NCBI GenBank assembly: GCA_020201295.1
Contig: JAIVHA010000163.1
Span: forward strand, 1-27,508
Source: Lysobacteraceae bacterium
GTDB taxonomy: Bacteria; Pseudomonadota; Gammaproteobacteria; DSM-19610
Reading direction: 5' to 3'
Length of the DNA stretch: 27,508 bases
Numbering within the stretch: position 1 is the stretch's first letter; the number at the start of each line of letters is the position of its first letter. The notes beneath the pieces are model-generated. The model ran no database searches. It had not been told where the DNA came from and worked only from the letters and a program-made list of their open reading frames with translations. Positions 15,000 to 21,589 of the stretch are shown here, piece by piece. A program made the translations under genes and the position numbers.

Positions 15000-15503
15000 A
15001 TGCCAAAAAAATTCCTCAAGCGCCTCCTGCCCGATACGGACAGCATGCGGCGCCACAAGCACTTGCGCCACTTCGGTGAACTGCTGCGCAACCACAGCCT
15101 GTGGCATCTCAATCGCCGGTCCGTGTCGGGGGGCGTGGCCGCGGGCCTGTTCGTGGCCATGCTGCCGCTGCCCTTCCAGATGCTCATTGCCGCGGGCATC
15201 GCCATCCTCGGCTGCGTCAATCTGCCCATCGCGGTGGCCATGGTGTGGGTCACCAACCCCCTCACCATGGGCCCCATCTACTACTTCAACTACCGGGCGG
15301 GGGCCTTGCTGCTCGGCAAACAGCCCACTGACGATCATTTCCGGGCCACGGTAACGGACCTGATCGGTTCGATGCTGCACATCTGGAAACCGCTGTTGCT
15401 GGGAGGGGTGGTGGTGGGGCTGTTGTTGGCCGTGTTGGGCTGGATACTGGTGCGCATGCTGTGGCGCTGGCACGTGGTCAGTCGGCGCTGGCCAAAGCAA
15501 TGA
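15000..15503 (+). CDS. DUF2062 inner-membrane protein
   Basis: A 167-residue protein beginning MPKKFLKRLLPDTDSMRRHKHLRHFG, the usual opening of DUF2062 proteins. Two hydrophobic regions (SGGVAAGLFVAMLPLPFQML through VNLPIAVAMVWVTNPLTMGPIYY, and LLLGGVVVGLLLAVLGWILV) predict two to four membrane helices with the conserved TNP-T-P motif between them. ATG 15000 is chosen over a more upstream in-frame start at 14919, which adds 27 atypical residues. Function unknown. It is divergent from comEC and convergent with lolD, neighbours it also has in Pseudomonas. Confidence 0.88.
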   Translation: MPKKFLKRLLPDTDSMRRHKHLRHFGELLRNHSLWHLNRRSVSGGVAAGLFVAMLPLPFQMLIAAGIAILGCVNLPIAVAMVWVTNPLTMGPIYYFNYRAGALLLGKQPTDDHFRATVTDLIGSMLHIWKPLLLGGVVVGLLLAVLGWILVRMLWRWHVVSRRWPKQ

Positions 15504-15539
15504 TGCAGAGGTAAATCGGGTACCAGGCAATACCCCTGT

Positions 15540-16223
15540 TCAGTTGCTCAAACGTCCATCCTCGAGGGTCAATACCCGATCCATGCTCTGCGCCAGGGCC
15601 GGATCGTGGGTCACCACCACGAAGCTGGTGCCCAGGGTGCGGTTGAGTTCCAGCATCAGTTCGTAGACCTGTTCGGCATTGCGCCGGTCCAGGTTGCCGG
15701 TGGGTTCGTCCGCGAGTACACAGCCGGGGTGTGTGACCAGGGCACGGGCCACGGCGGCGCGCTGGCGCTCGCCTCCCGACAGTTCGCCCGGCTTGTGCGC
15801 GAGGCGTTCCACCAGGCCCACGCGCTTGAGCAGGTCACTGGCCTGGCGTTTCGCCTCGGCCGGCCGCAGGCCACGGATCAGCAGTGGCAGGGCCACGTTT
15901 TCCAGGGCCGTGAATTCCGGCAGCAGGTGATGGAACTGGTACACGAAGCCCAGGTGCTGGTTGCGTACCCTGCCGCGGCGCGCATCGCCCATGCGATTCA
16001 GGGCCTCTCCGGCCACTCGCACCTCACCCGCATCGGGCACATCCAGGCCCCCGAGCAGGTGCAGCAGGGTGCTCTTGCCGCTGCCGGAACTGCCGACGAT
16101 GGCGATGCGCTCCCCGTGTTCCACGCGCAGATCGACACCGGACAGCACGCGTACATTCAGGCCACCCTCGTGAAATACCCGGGTCAGCCCCGTGCACTCG
16201 AGCACTGGCGTGGTGTCACTCAT
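15540..16223 (-). CDS. lolD: Lipoprotein-releasing ABC transporter ATP-binding protein LolD
   Basis: ATPase that powers extraction of outer-membrane lipoproteins from the inner membrane. The 227 residues have Walker A GSSGSGKS (44-51), Q-loop VYQFHHLLPEFTALEN (the LolD-type segment), signature LSGGERQR (148-155), Walker B VLADEPT (169-175, catalytic Glu173) and the H-loop VTHD. The start is ATG 16223 (MSDTTPVLECTGLTRV). The more upstream frame start adds an Arg-rich, non-family segment. Its first eight bases overlap the end of lolC, so the two are coupled. Confidence 0.96.
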   Translation of the reverse strand: MSDTTPVLECTGLTRVFHEGGLNVRVLSGVDLRVEHGERIAIVGSSGSGKSTLLHLLGGLDVPDAGEVRVAGEALNRMGDARRGRVRNQHLGFVYQFHHLLPEFTALENVALPLLIRGLRPAEAKRQASDLLKRVGLVERLAHKPGELSGGERQRAAVARALVTHPGCVLADEPTGNLDRRNAEQVYELMLELNRTLGTSFVVVTHDPALAQSMDRVLTLEDGRLSN

Positions 16224-17463
16224 AGCGCAGCGCCTCCGCCGGCTGGGTGCGCGAGGCGCGCCAGGCGGGATAGAGCGTCGCAAGCAGGCTGATCACGAAG
16301 GCCATGCCGGTGATCTGCCAGAAATCGCGCCACACCAGCTTGGAAGGCAGATCGCTGATGTAATACACATCGGGGGCCATGAAGTGCATGTCGAAGGCGC
16401 GTTCGATGGCGGGCACGATGGTTCCCAGGTTGGTGGCCAAACCGTAACCGCCGGCCGCGCCCAACAGGGTGCCGAGTACACCGATGAGTGCGCCCTGCAC
16501 CATGAAGATACCCATGATGGACAGGGGTGTGGCACCCAGCGTGCGCAGAATGGCGATATCCGATTGCTTGTCCGTCACCACCATCACCAGGGTGGAGACG
16601 ATATTGAAGGCCGCCACCGCGACGATGAGGGTGAGAATGATGAACATCACCCGCTTTTCCATTTTCACGGCGCGAAAGAAATTCGCGTGCTGGCGGGTCC
16701 AGTTGTCGACACGGAAGGACGGTGGCAGCCGGTCGGCCAGTTCCTGGGCGATGCGCGGCGCGGCAAACAGGTCATCGAGCTTGATGCGCAGGCCACTCAC
16801 GGCATCGTCGAGCCGGAACAGCTTGGCTCCATCCTCCAGATGAATGAGGGCAATGCCACGGTCGTACTCGTACATGCCCACTTCGAAGATCCCCACCAGG
16901 GTGAAACGACGCAGCCGCGGCAGTACCCCGGCGGGGCTGAAATGGGCCTGCGGGGTGATCACCGTGACCTGGTCCCCGATCTGGGCGCCGAGATTCCAGG
17001 CCAGCTCCTGACCCAGGATGATGTTGTATTCACCAGCCCGCAGCAGATCCAGGTGGCCTTCCTTCATGTGCTCGCCTACGTCGGAGACCCGGGGTTCCGC
17101 GTCGGGCAGGATGCCCTGCACCAGGGTCCCGCTGACCCGTCCGTCCAGGGACAACATGGTCTCGCCGCGCACGAAGGGTGCCGTGCCGATCACGCTGGGG
17201 TGCCGGCTCACTTCATCGGCGGCCTGGCGCCAGTCCTCCAGGCGACCGTCCACACCGCTGACGCTGGCATGGGAAGCCATGCCCAGGATGCGGGTGCGCA
17301 ATTCCTCCTCGAAACCGTTCATCACCGACAGCACCGTGATCAGCGCCGTCACGCCCAGGGCAATGCCGAGCATGGAAGTGAGCGAAATGAAGGAGATGAA
17401 ATGGTTACGCCGCTTGGCGCGGGTATAACGCAGTCCGACGAAGAGTTCGATGGGGCGAAACAT
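16216..17463 (-). CDS. lolC: Lipoprotein-releasing ABC permease LolC/LolE family
   Basis: A 415-residue inner-membrane permease beginning MFRPIELFVGLRYTRAKRRNHFISFISL, the typical LolC/E start. One N-terminal membrane helix (TSMLGIALGVTALITVLSVMNG) precedes a large periplasmic domain (about 50-270) and three C-terminal helices of the FtsX type (IILTLIVAVAAFNIVSTLVMV, the region around FMVQGALIGVLGTLLGA, and FVISLLATLYPAWRAS). It partners the overlapping lolD. No second permease lies after lolD, so this could be a single-permease (LolF-like, homodimeric) system, or lolE may lie elsewhere. The annotation lolC is by family only. Confidence 0.93.
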   Translation of the reverse strand: MFRPIELFVGLRYTRAKRRNHFISFISLTSMLGIALGVTALITVLSVMNGFEEELRTRILGMASHASVSGVDGRLEDWRQAADEVSRHPSVIGTAPFVRGETMLSLDGRVSGTLVQGILPDAEPRVSDVGEHMKEGHLDLLRAGEYNIILGQELAWNLGAQIGDQVTVITPQAHFSPAGVLPRLRRFTLVGIFEVGMYEYDRGIALIHLEDGAKLFRLDDAVSGLRIKLDDLFAAPRIAQELADRLPPSFRVDNWTRQHANFFRAVKMEKRVMFIILTLIVAVAAFNIVSTLVMVVTDKQSDIAILRTLGATPLSIMGIFMVQGALIGVLGTLLGAAGGYGLATNLGTIVPAIERAFDMHFMAPDVYYISDLPSKLVWRDFWQITGMAFVISLLATLYPAWRASRTQPAEALRYE

Positions 17464-18256
17464 GGGGGCTCATTAAAACACAAGGCCGCAGTGGCGTCAT
17501 GAGGAATTGTTCGTCCGGTGTGAAGTGTTGGATAGGACGGTGGGCTGCCGGCGGGGGCGGCAGGCGCTGCGTCAGCTCCGCGCCCCCTGGCGATACCCGC
17601 ACCTGGTAGGCCAATGCCTCCACGCCGCGTTCCAGGGCCCTGCGCAGGGTCTCGCCATAGAGGGGATCGATGCCATCGGCGGGGCGCACCTCACGCACAT
17701 CGCAGCGCTGTACACAAAACAGGATCACTGCCCGTTGTCCGCGTTCGGCCTGCACGGCCAGCTCACGCAAATGCTTGCTGCCGCGGGCACTGACGGCATC
17801 GGGAAACAGGGCGATGCCATCCTCCACTGCGGCGGTGACGTTCTTGACCTCCACGAAGGCATCCGGGTGCCGGGCATGGCCACTGAGCAACAGGTCGATA
17901 CGGCTGCCTTCCTCTCCATAGCGAACCTCGCGCCGCAGCTCGCCATAGCCATGCAGCTCGGGGATGCGGTCCTGCTCGATGCCTTCCTGGACCAGGCGAT
18001 TGGGTAAATGGGTGTTGATGCCGACCGTAACCCCAGGCGCCACCTCCACCAGCTCCCAGCTGTGGGCATACTTGCGGCTGGGGTTCGCGGAATGGCTGAG
18101 CCAGACGCGGCTGCCCGGTACGGCACAGCCCAGCATGGAGCCGGTGTTGGGGGTGTGGGCGGTAATGGTTTCGCCCGTGTCGAGGCCGATGTCGGCCAGG
18201 AATCGTTTGTAACGGCGCAGCAGCACGCCGCCTATGAGAACGGGTTCAAAAATCAT
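17405..18256 (-). CDS. sfsA: SfsA-family protein with C-terminal extension
   Basis: SfsA (sugar fermentation stimulation protein) homologue, a nuclease-like fold with a proposed nucleic-acid role. Residues 1-233 are typical: FEPVLIGGVLLRRYKRFLADI, AHTPNTGSMLGC, VEVKNVTAAVEDGIALFPDAVSARGSKHLREL and the final VSPGGAELTQRLP. Family members stop near here (about 230-245 residues). This frame continues about 48 further residues of unrelated, Pro/His/Arg-rich text and overlaps the start of lolC by 59 bases in another frame. The extension probably reflects loss of the original stop by a small indel, or simple run-on. The gene is divergent from the small exported protein at 18328. Confidence 0.9.
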   Translation of the reverse strand: MIFEPVLIGGVLLRRYKRFLADIGLDTGETITAHTPNTGSMLGCAVPGSRVWLSHSANPSRKYAHSWELVEVAPGVTVGINTHLPNRLVQEGIEQDRIPELHGYGELRREVRYGEEGSRIDLLLSGHARHPDAFVEVKNVTAAVEDGIALFPDAVSARGSKHLRELAVQAERGQRAVILFCVQRCDVREVRPADGIDPLYGETLRRALERGVEALAYQVRVSPGGAELTQRLPPPPAAHRPIQHFTPDEQFLMTPLRPCVLMSPHVSPHRTLRRTALYPRQAA

Positions 18257-18260
18257 GGGC

Positions 18261-18301
18261 TTGGCACTTTTTCCATGGAGATCACGGTGCTATAGTGCCA
18301 A
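18261..18301. promoter_or_regulatory. Divergent promoter region with inverted repeat
   Basis: A perfect eight-base inverted repeat, TTGGCACT (18261-18268) and AGTGCCAA (18294-18301), brackets the start region between sfsA and the plus-strand gene at 18328. The -10-like TATAGT (18291-18296) overlaps the right arm. The -35 for a 17-base spacer would be a poor TTTTTC. The arms may be an operator; no regulator is identified. Confidence 0.35.
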
Positions 18302-18327
18302 AAAATGAACCTTCAGGAGCAACCCCC

Positions 18328-18612
18328 ATGCCGACCTTGCGCGCCACCCTGTTCGCCGCCTGCCTGCTGTTGCCCGCTCTGGGCCATGCCGAGGTACTGG
18401 TCATCGAGCATGTCCAGCAGTCCGCCGGCCGGGAAAAACCGCGCAACGGCCTGACCATGGCCGAGGTGGAAAGCCGCTTCGGGAGCCCCATGGAAGCGCG
18501 TGGCGCCGTGGGCCAGCCTCCCATCACCCAGTGGATCTATGCTGGCTACGTGGTTTATTTCGAACACGACCGCGTAGTGCACTCCGTCACCCAGCGCCCC
18601 TCCGCGCCCTGA
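18328..18612 (+). CDS. Small exported protein, BamE/SmpA-like hint
   Basis: A 94-residue protein with a clear signal peptide (MPTLRATLFAACLLLPALGHA, cleavage expected after GHA). The mature part, about 73 residues, contains GLTMAEVESRFGSPMEARGAVG and QWIYAGYVVYFEHDRVVHSV. The sequence G-(L)T-x-x-V-x-x-x-(F/L)G-x-P followed by W-x-Y-x-x-x-V-x-F resembles the SmpA/OmlA (BamE) repeat fold, but the lipobox Cys is missing, so it would be soluble in the periplasm. No function is assigned. The start is ATG 18328, with CAGGAG seven to eight bases upstream; the ORF can be extended upstream but without a ribosome-binding site. Confidence 0.8.
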   Translation: MPTLRATLFAACLLLPALGHAEVLVIEHVQQSAGREKPRNGLTMAEVESRFGSPMEARGAVGQPPITQWIYAGYVVYFEHDRVVHSVTQRPSAP

Positions 18613-18721
18613 TTTCCCCAAGCCCTGCCCGGTAGGCGCTCCCGGCCGGGACTGGTAGAATGACTCGCCGGGGCATCCCGTCCCCGTTGATATCTTTTCG
18701 TTTCTTCCGCAGGAGTCGCTG

Positions 18722-19090
18722 GTGAAGTTTATCCGTTGGTTGCTGGGTCGTCTGATCCTGTTTTTAGACTGGCTGTTCAGTCCCCGTGGTATAGAACGCA
18801 GCCCGGAACTGCAAAAGGAAGTGGATACGCAGACGGCCGCGTTGATGCTGTATCAATATCCCGCCTGCCCCTTCTGCGTGAAGGTGCGCCGTGCCATGAA
18901 ACGTCAAAGCCTGCGTATCGAGACCCGCGACGCCCTGCGCGATCCCCATGCCCGCCAGGAACTGCTGGAAGGCGGGGGTGCGCTCAAGGTGCCCTGCCTG
19001 CGCATTCGGGGCGCGCAAGAAAAGGATCGCTGGCTGTACGAGTCCCTGAGGAACTGGAGGCGCGCATGGCCAGCGATGCTCCGCCGCTGA
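18722..19090 (+). CDS. Membrane-anchored glutaredoxin-like protein, C-terminus disrupted
   Basis: A 122-residue thiol-redox protein with an N-terminal hydrophobic anchor (about 4-20, IRWLLGRLILFLDWLF) and a glutaredoxin/thioredoxin-fold domain with CPFC (Cys49, Cys52) in MLYQYPACPFCVKVRR and the cis-Pro region LKVPCLRI. The GTG start at 18722 follows GCAGGAG by six bases. Family members continue after WLYES with a short helix such as DI-YL. Here the text changes to LRNWRRAWPAMLRR, which overlaps the rhodanese reading frame. This suggests that a small deletion removed the true end of this gene and the start of the next. Confidence 0.82.
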   Translation: MKFIRWLLGRLILFLDWLFSPRGIERSPELQKEVDTQTAALMLYQYPACPFCVKVRRAMKRQSLRIETRDALRDPHARQELLEGGGALKVPCLRIRGAQEKDRWLYESLRNWRRAWPAMLRR

Positions 19091-19362
19091 TCCTCGATGT
19101 GCGCACCCTGCCGGAGTACCAGTCCGGCCACATCCCCGGTGCCTATTACCTGGATTATCGCCTGCTCGGTGACCGGATCCCCGAACTGCGCAAGGTGGCA
19201 CCCCAGGATATCGTGCTTTACTGCGAAACCGGGGTGCGCTCGCGCATCGCCAAGCGACAACTCATCCGCGCCGGCCTGCCCAATGTCTACCACCTGGAAG
19301 GCGACATCCGCCGCTGGCGCCGCGAGGAACGGCCGCTGATCAAGGGTACCGATCCCCGCTAG
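19066..19362 (+). CDS. Single-domain rhodanese, N-terminus probably lost
   Basis: A 98-residue rhodanese (thiosulfate or persulfide sulfurtransferase type). The domain runs PLILDVRTLPEYQSGHIPGAYYLD to the active loop CETGVRS (Cys53 nucleophile) and ends GLPNVYHLEGDIRRWRREERPL. The annotated ATG 19066 begins within the domain's first helix. The same frame upstream reads PEELEAR, the usual rhodanese opening (P-E-E-L-x-x-R), without a start codon before the frame becomes glutaredoxin DNA. The original start therefore seems to have been removed together with the glutaredoxin end. The TAG stop (19360-19362) is supplied by the CTAG end of the adjoining repeat element. Confidence 0.85.
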   Translation: MASDAPPLILDVRTLPEYQSGHIPGAYYLDYRLLGDRIPELRKVAPQDIVLYCETGVRSRIAKRQLIRAGLPNVYHLEGDIRRWRREERPLIKGTDPR

Positions 19363-19527
19363 GAGCCTGTCGGGCTTAGGCGATCGTAGCGAGCAAGGTG
19401 GGAGAGCGAGGACAGTTTTTCGATCGTTTGAGGAGAATAGCCGTAGCTATTCGACGAAACGGATCGGAAAAATGGACCGCTCTCCCCCCGGCGCAGTAGA
19501 TCAGTCCTAAGTCCGACAGGCTCCTAG
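19359..19527. mobile_element. 169-bp palindromic MITE-like element with CTAG ends
   Basis: Terminal inverted repeats of 22 bases (19359-19380 and 19506-19527) differ at one position. The interior is also largely self-complementary: GAATAGC (19435-19441) and GCTATTC (19446-19452) form the tip at the exact centre, and GGGAGAGCG pairs with CGCTCTCC. The transcript would fold into one long imperfect hairpin. CTAG lies at both outer ends, consistent with a four-base palindromic target duplication. There is no coding capacity, so any mobility would need a transposase in trans. A truncated relative is at 3047-3089. Confidence 0.75.
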
Positions 19528-19579
19528 CCTTTGGCTGTGCTACTCTCCGCTCCATCACGGACGTAACGAGCATGCCATC

Positions 19580-20644
19580 ATGATTCTGATCCTCGCCCCC
19601 GATACGGAACGGAGCAGCGACGAGTTCCGCCAGCTCATGGCTTATCTCGACAAGCTGCCCAATATCCAGGCCCGCCTGCACGAGGAATTCGGTGCCCAGC
19701 AATCGCTCACCGAAATTTACCTCATAGGTGACACCGCCACCCTCAGCATCCACGAGATGGAAGCCCTGCCCGCGGTGGAACGGGCCGTGAAGGTGTCGCA
19801 GGAATACCGCGTGCTGGGTCGCCATCGCGACGACCAGCGCTCCACTCATTTCGATTACAACGGCGTGCGCTTCGGACAGGACAATCTGAACGTCTTCGCC
19901 GGCCTGTGCGCGGTCAGTAATCCGGAACACGTGGAGGGCATGCTCCGTGCCCTGCAGGCCCAGGGGCAGGTCTGCACCCGCATGGGTGCCTACAAGCCCC
20001 GCACCAGCCCCTATGCCTTCCAGGGCCACGGCAAGGCCTGCCTGCCCTACGTGTTCGAGCTGGCGGGCAAGTACGGCATCAAGGTCATCGCTATGGAGGT
20101 CACCCACGAGTCCCACGTGGAGGAGATCCACTCGGCCCTGGAGCAGACCGGTAATCCCACCGGGGTGATGCTGCAGATCGGGCTCAAGCGCGGCTTCGGC
20201 ATCACCCTCGAGGAATCGCTCAACGCCGCCGAGTACCTGGCCAGTGAGGGCAACCGCCGGGTGGTATTCGGCCTGCGCGGCATGAAGACCAACATGGGCG
20301 ACCCGCACCGGAACCTCGTCGATTTCGCCCATGTCCCGGTGGTGAAGCGCCTCACCCGCATGCCCGTGTGCATCGATCCCTCCCATTCCGTGGGTACCCG
20401 GGACCGCGGTCCCGACGGCATACTCGATGTCTTCCAGGTCACCGCGCAGGGCGTGGTCGCCGGCGCCAACATGATCCTGGTGGATTTCCATCCCGAACCC
20501 GGCAAGGCCCTGGTGGACGGGCCGCAGGCCCTGCGCCTGGATGAACTGGAATACTTCCTGGAGGATGTGCGCATGGCGCGCGAGACCTACGAGGCACGCG
20601 TGAAACTCGCCAGCCGGCACGAGATCAGCGAGGTCAACGAATAG
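19580..20644 (+). CDS. aroF: DAHP synthase, class I-beta type, with internal gap
   Basis: 3-deoxy-7-phosphoheptulonate synthase, condensing PEP and erythrose 4-phosphate as the first step of the shikimate pathway. The 354 residues comprise an N-terminal ferredoxin-like regulatory domain (about 1-75) and a TIM barrel. Motifs are VFAGLCAV, RMGAYKPRTSPYAFQG (Lys139, Arg141), VIAMEVT, FGLRGMKT, CIDPSHSVG (metal His) and ANMILVDFHPEP (metal Glu/Asp region). Between LQIG (198-201) and LKRGFG (202-207) the segment always present in this class, with RN-(M/T/A)-QNF and PVL, is missing: about 20 residues, in frame. It includes substrate-binding Arg/Asn, so activity is doubtful. A three-codon ORF (ATG 19572, stop 19581-19583) overlaps the ATG. 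Confidence 0.88.
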   Translation: MILILAPDTERSSDEFRQLMAYLDKLPNIQARLHEEFGAQQSLTEIYLIGDTATLSIHEMEALPAVERAVKVSQEYRVLGRHRDDQRSTHFDYNGVRFGQDNLNVFAGLCAVSNPEHVEGMLRALQAQGQVCTRMGAYKPRTSPYAFQGHGKACLPYVFELAGKYGIKVIAMEVTHESHVEEIHSALEQTGNPTGVMLQIGLKRGFGITLEESLNAAEYLASEGNRRVVFGLRGMKTNMGDPHRNLVDFAHVPVVKRLTRMPVCIDPSHSVGTRDRGPDGILDVFQVTAQGVVAGANMILVDFHPEPGKALVDGPQALRLDELEYFLEDVRMARETYEARVKLASRHEISEVNE

Positions 20645-20712
20645 CAGCACCAGATGTCAGGTTTTGCTCACTGGTGTGGTCACATCCTGCACTATACTGA
20701 TCTTGATCTTGA

Positions 20713-20768
20713 AGGAACGGGCTTTGCCCGAGAACATCACGAGCTGTTCGCGGGCAAAGCCCGTTCCT
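20713..20768. repeat. REP-type inverted repeat pair (second copy)
   Basis: Arms 20713-20735 and 20746-20768 (23 bases, one mismatch) have a 10-base loop. The arms begin AGGAACGGGCTTTGCCCG, a variant of the AGGAGCGGGCTCTGCCCG arm at 2960-2984. It lies between the DAHP synthase and the DsrE-like gene, on the same strand as both, where it could modulate readthrough or mRNA stability. Confidence 0.82.
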
Positions 20769-20797
20769 GCAATCTTTCATACGATCAAGGTGCCCCC

Positions 20798-21307
20798 ATG
20801 CGTATACCTTCCTTGCTGCTGATGCTCGCCCTGCTTGCCGGCCCCGCCCTTGCCGAAAAGGGCGCCGAGTGGGTGCAGACACCCTACGATGAGCAGAAGG
20901 TGGTGTTTGATTTCTACTTCGACCATCCGGAGAAGATCAACTCCGCCCTGTACTGGATCCGCTCCCTCATGAACCCGCTCATGGAATCACCCTATGAGAT
21001 GGCGCCGGAGTTCCTCGACCTCAAGGTCGTCGTCCATGGGGCTGAGACCGTCACCCTGGCGAAACACAATTTCGCAAAATACGAGGATGCCGTGCAGCGC
21101 ATGCGCTACTACCACAGCCTGGGCGTGGAGTTCATCGTCTGCGGTCTGGCCATGGCGGACTTCGGCTACCGTCTGGAGGACCTGCAGGATTTCGTGCGCG
21201 TGGTCCCGTCCGCCATCACCGAACTGGCCCATTGGCAGTTGCAGGGCTATGCCCTGATTACCCCACAGGTGCTGGAACGCAAGTTTGCGATCGAGGATAT
21301 TCGTTAG
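20798..21307 (+). CDS. Exported DsrE/DsrF-like protein
   Basis: A 169-residue protein with a signal peptide (MRIPSLLLMLALLAGPALA) and a DsrE/F-type domain: VVFDFYFDHPEKINSALYWIRSL, LKVVVHGAETVTL, then GVEFIVCGLAMADFGYRLEDL and VVPSAITELAHWQLQGYALI. The single Cys (Cys115) lies in the FIVCG loop, the position used for persulfide binding in DsrE-type sulfur carriers. Periplasmic members of this superfamily are common in sulfur-oxidising proteobacteria, but the role here is unknown. ATG 20798 is chosen for the signal peptide and the AAGG eight bases upstream. A longer frame from 20654 would start upstream of the REP hairpin and is not supported. Confidence 0.85.
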   Translation: MRIPSLLLMLALLAGPALAEKGAEWVQTPYDEQKVVFDFYFDHPEKINSALYWIRSLMNPLMESPYEMAPEFLDLKVVVHGAETVTLAKHNFAKYEDAVQRMRYYHSLGVEFIVCGLAMADFGYRLEDLQDFVRVVPSAITELAHWQLQGYALITPQVLERKFAIEDIR

Positions 21308-21337
21308 AGATCGGCGTAACCACCCGAAAACCCTTTT

Positions 21338-21446
21338 AACCGCCAAGACGCCAAGTTCGCCAAGAAAACATTTTTGAACCGCCAAGACGCCAAGGACGCC
21401 AAGAAAGAGATATGAACCGCCAAGGCGCCAAGGACGCCAAGAAAAA
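21338..21446 (+). repeat. Three direct copies of an AACCGCCAAG repeat
   Basis: Copies start at 21338, 21377 and 21415 (periods 39 and 38). Each begins AACCGCCAAGACGCCAAG (third copy AACCGCCAAGGCGCCAAG), continues with another CGCCAAG and ends in an A-run. The core is a nine-base GACGCCAAG unit. An inverted copy is at 21590-21640. I know this sequence type as a widespread intergenic repeat in environmental bacterial genomes; its function is unknown. Confidence 0.85.
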
Positions 21447-21490
21447 TCGCTGTTAATCAGGAATCAGTGTTGATCGCTACAGCCCAGTCT

Positions 21491-21558
21491 CGTCATTCCG
21501 GCGAATGCCGGAATCCATAGGTGTGGCGACATGGATGCCGGCCTGCGCCGGCATGACG
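21491..21558. repeat. Imperfect inverted repeat of the CGTCATTCCGGCG type
   Basis: Arms 21491-21517 and 21532-21558 are 27 bases each and match at about 22 positions, with a 14-base loop. The ends are CGTCAT...ATCCA and TGGAT...ATGACG. This class of intergenic hairpin is frequent in proteobacteria. It sits between the direct and inverted GCCAAG arrays, making the gap a nested repeat. Confidence 0.8.
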
Positions 21559-21589
21559 GCTAAAGTGGACACCCCTTGACTCAAAGCGG

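Noticed and set aside
15504..15539. Terminator between DUF2062 and lolD
   Set aside because: GGGTA and TACCC can pair, but the stem is only five bases and there is no T run on either strand.
18261..18277. Sigma54 promoter (TTGGCAC start)
   Set aside because: The -12 GC element is absent: ten bases after the GG the sequence is AT within TCCATGG.
20654..20797. N-terminal extension of the DsrE-like protein
   Set aside because: The upstream in-frame stretch crosses the REP hairpin and lacks a ribosome-binding site; ATG 20798 gives a clean signal peptide.
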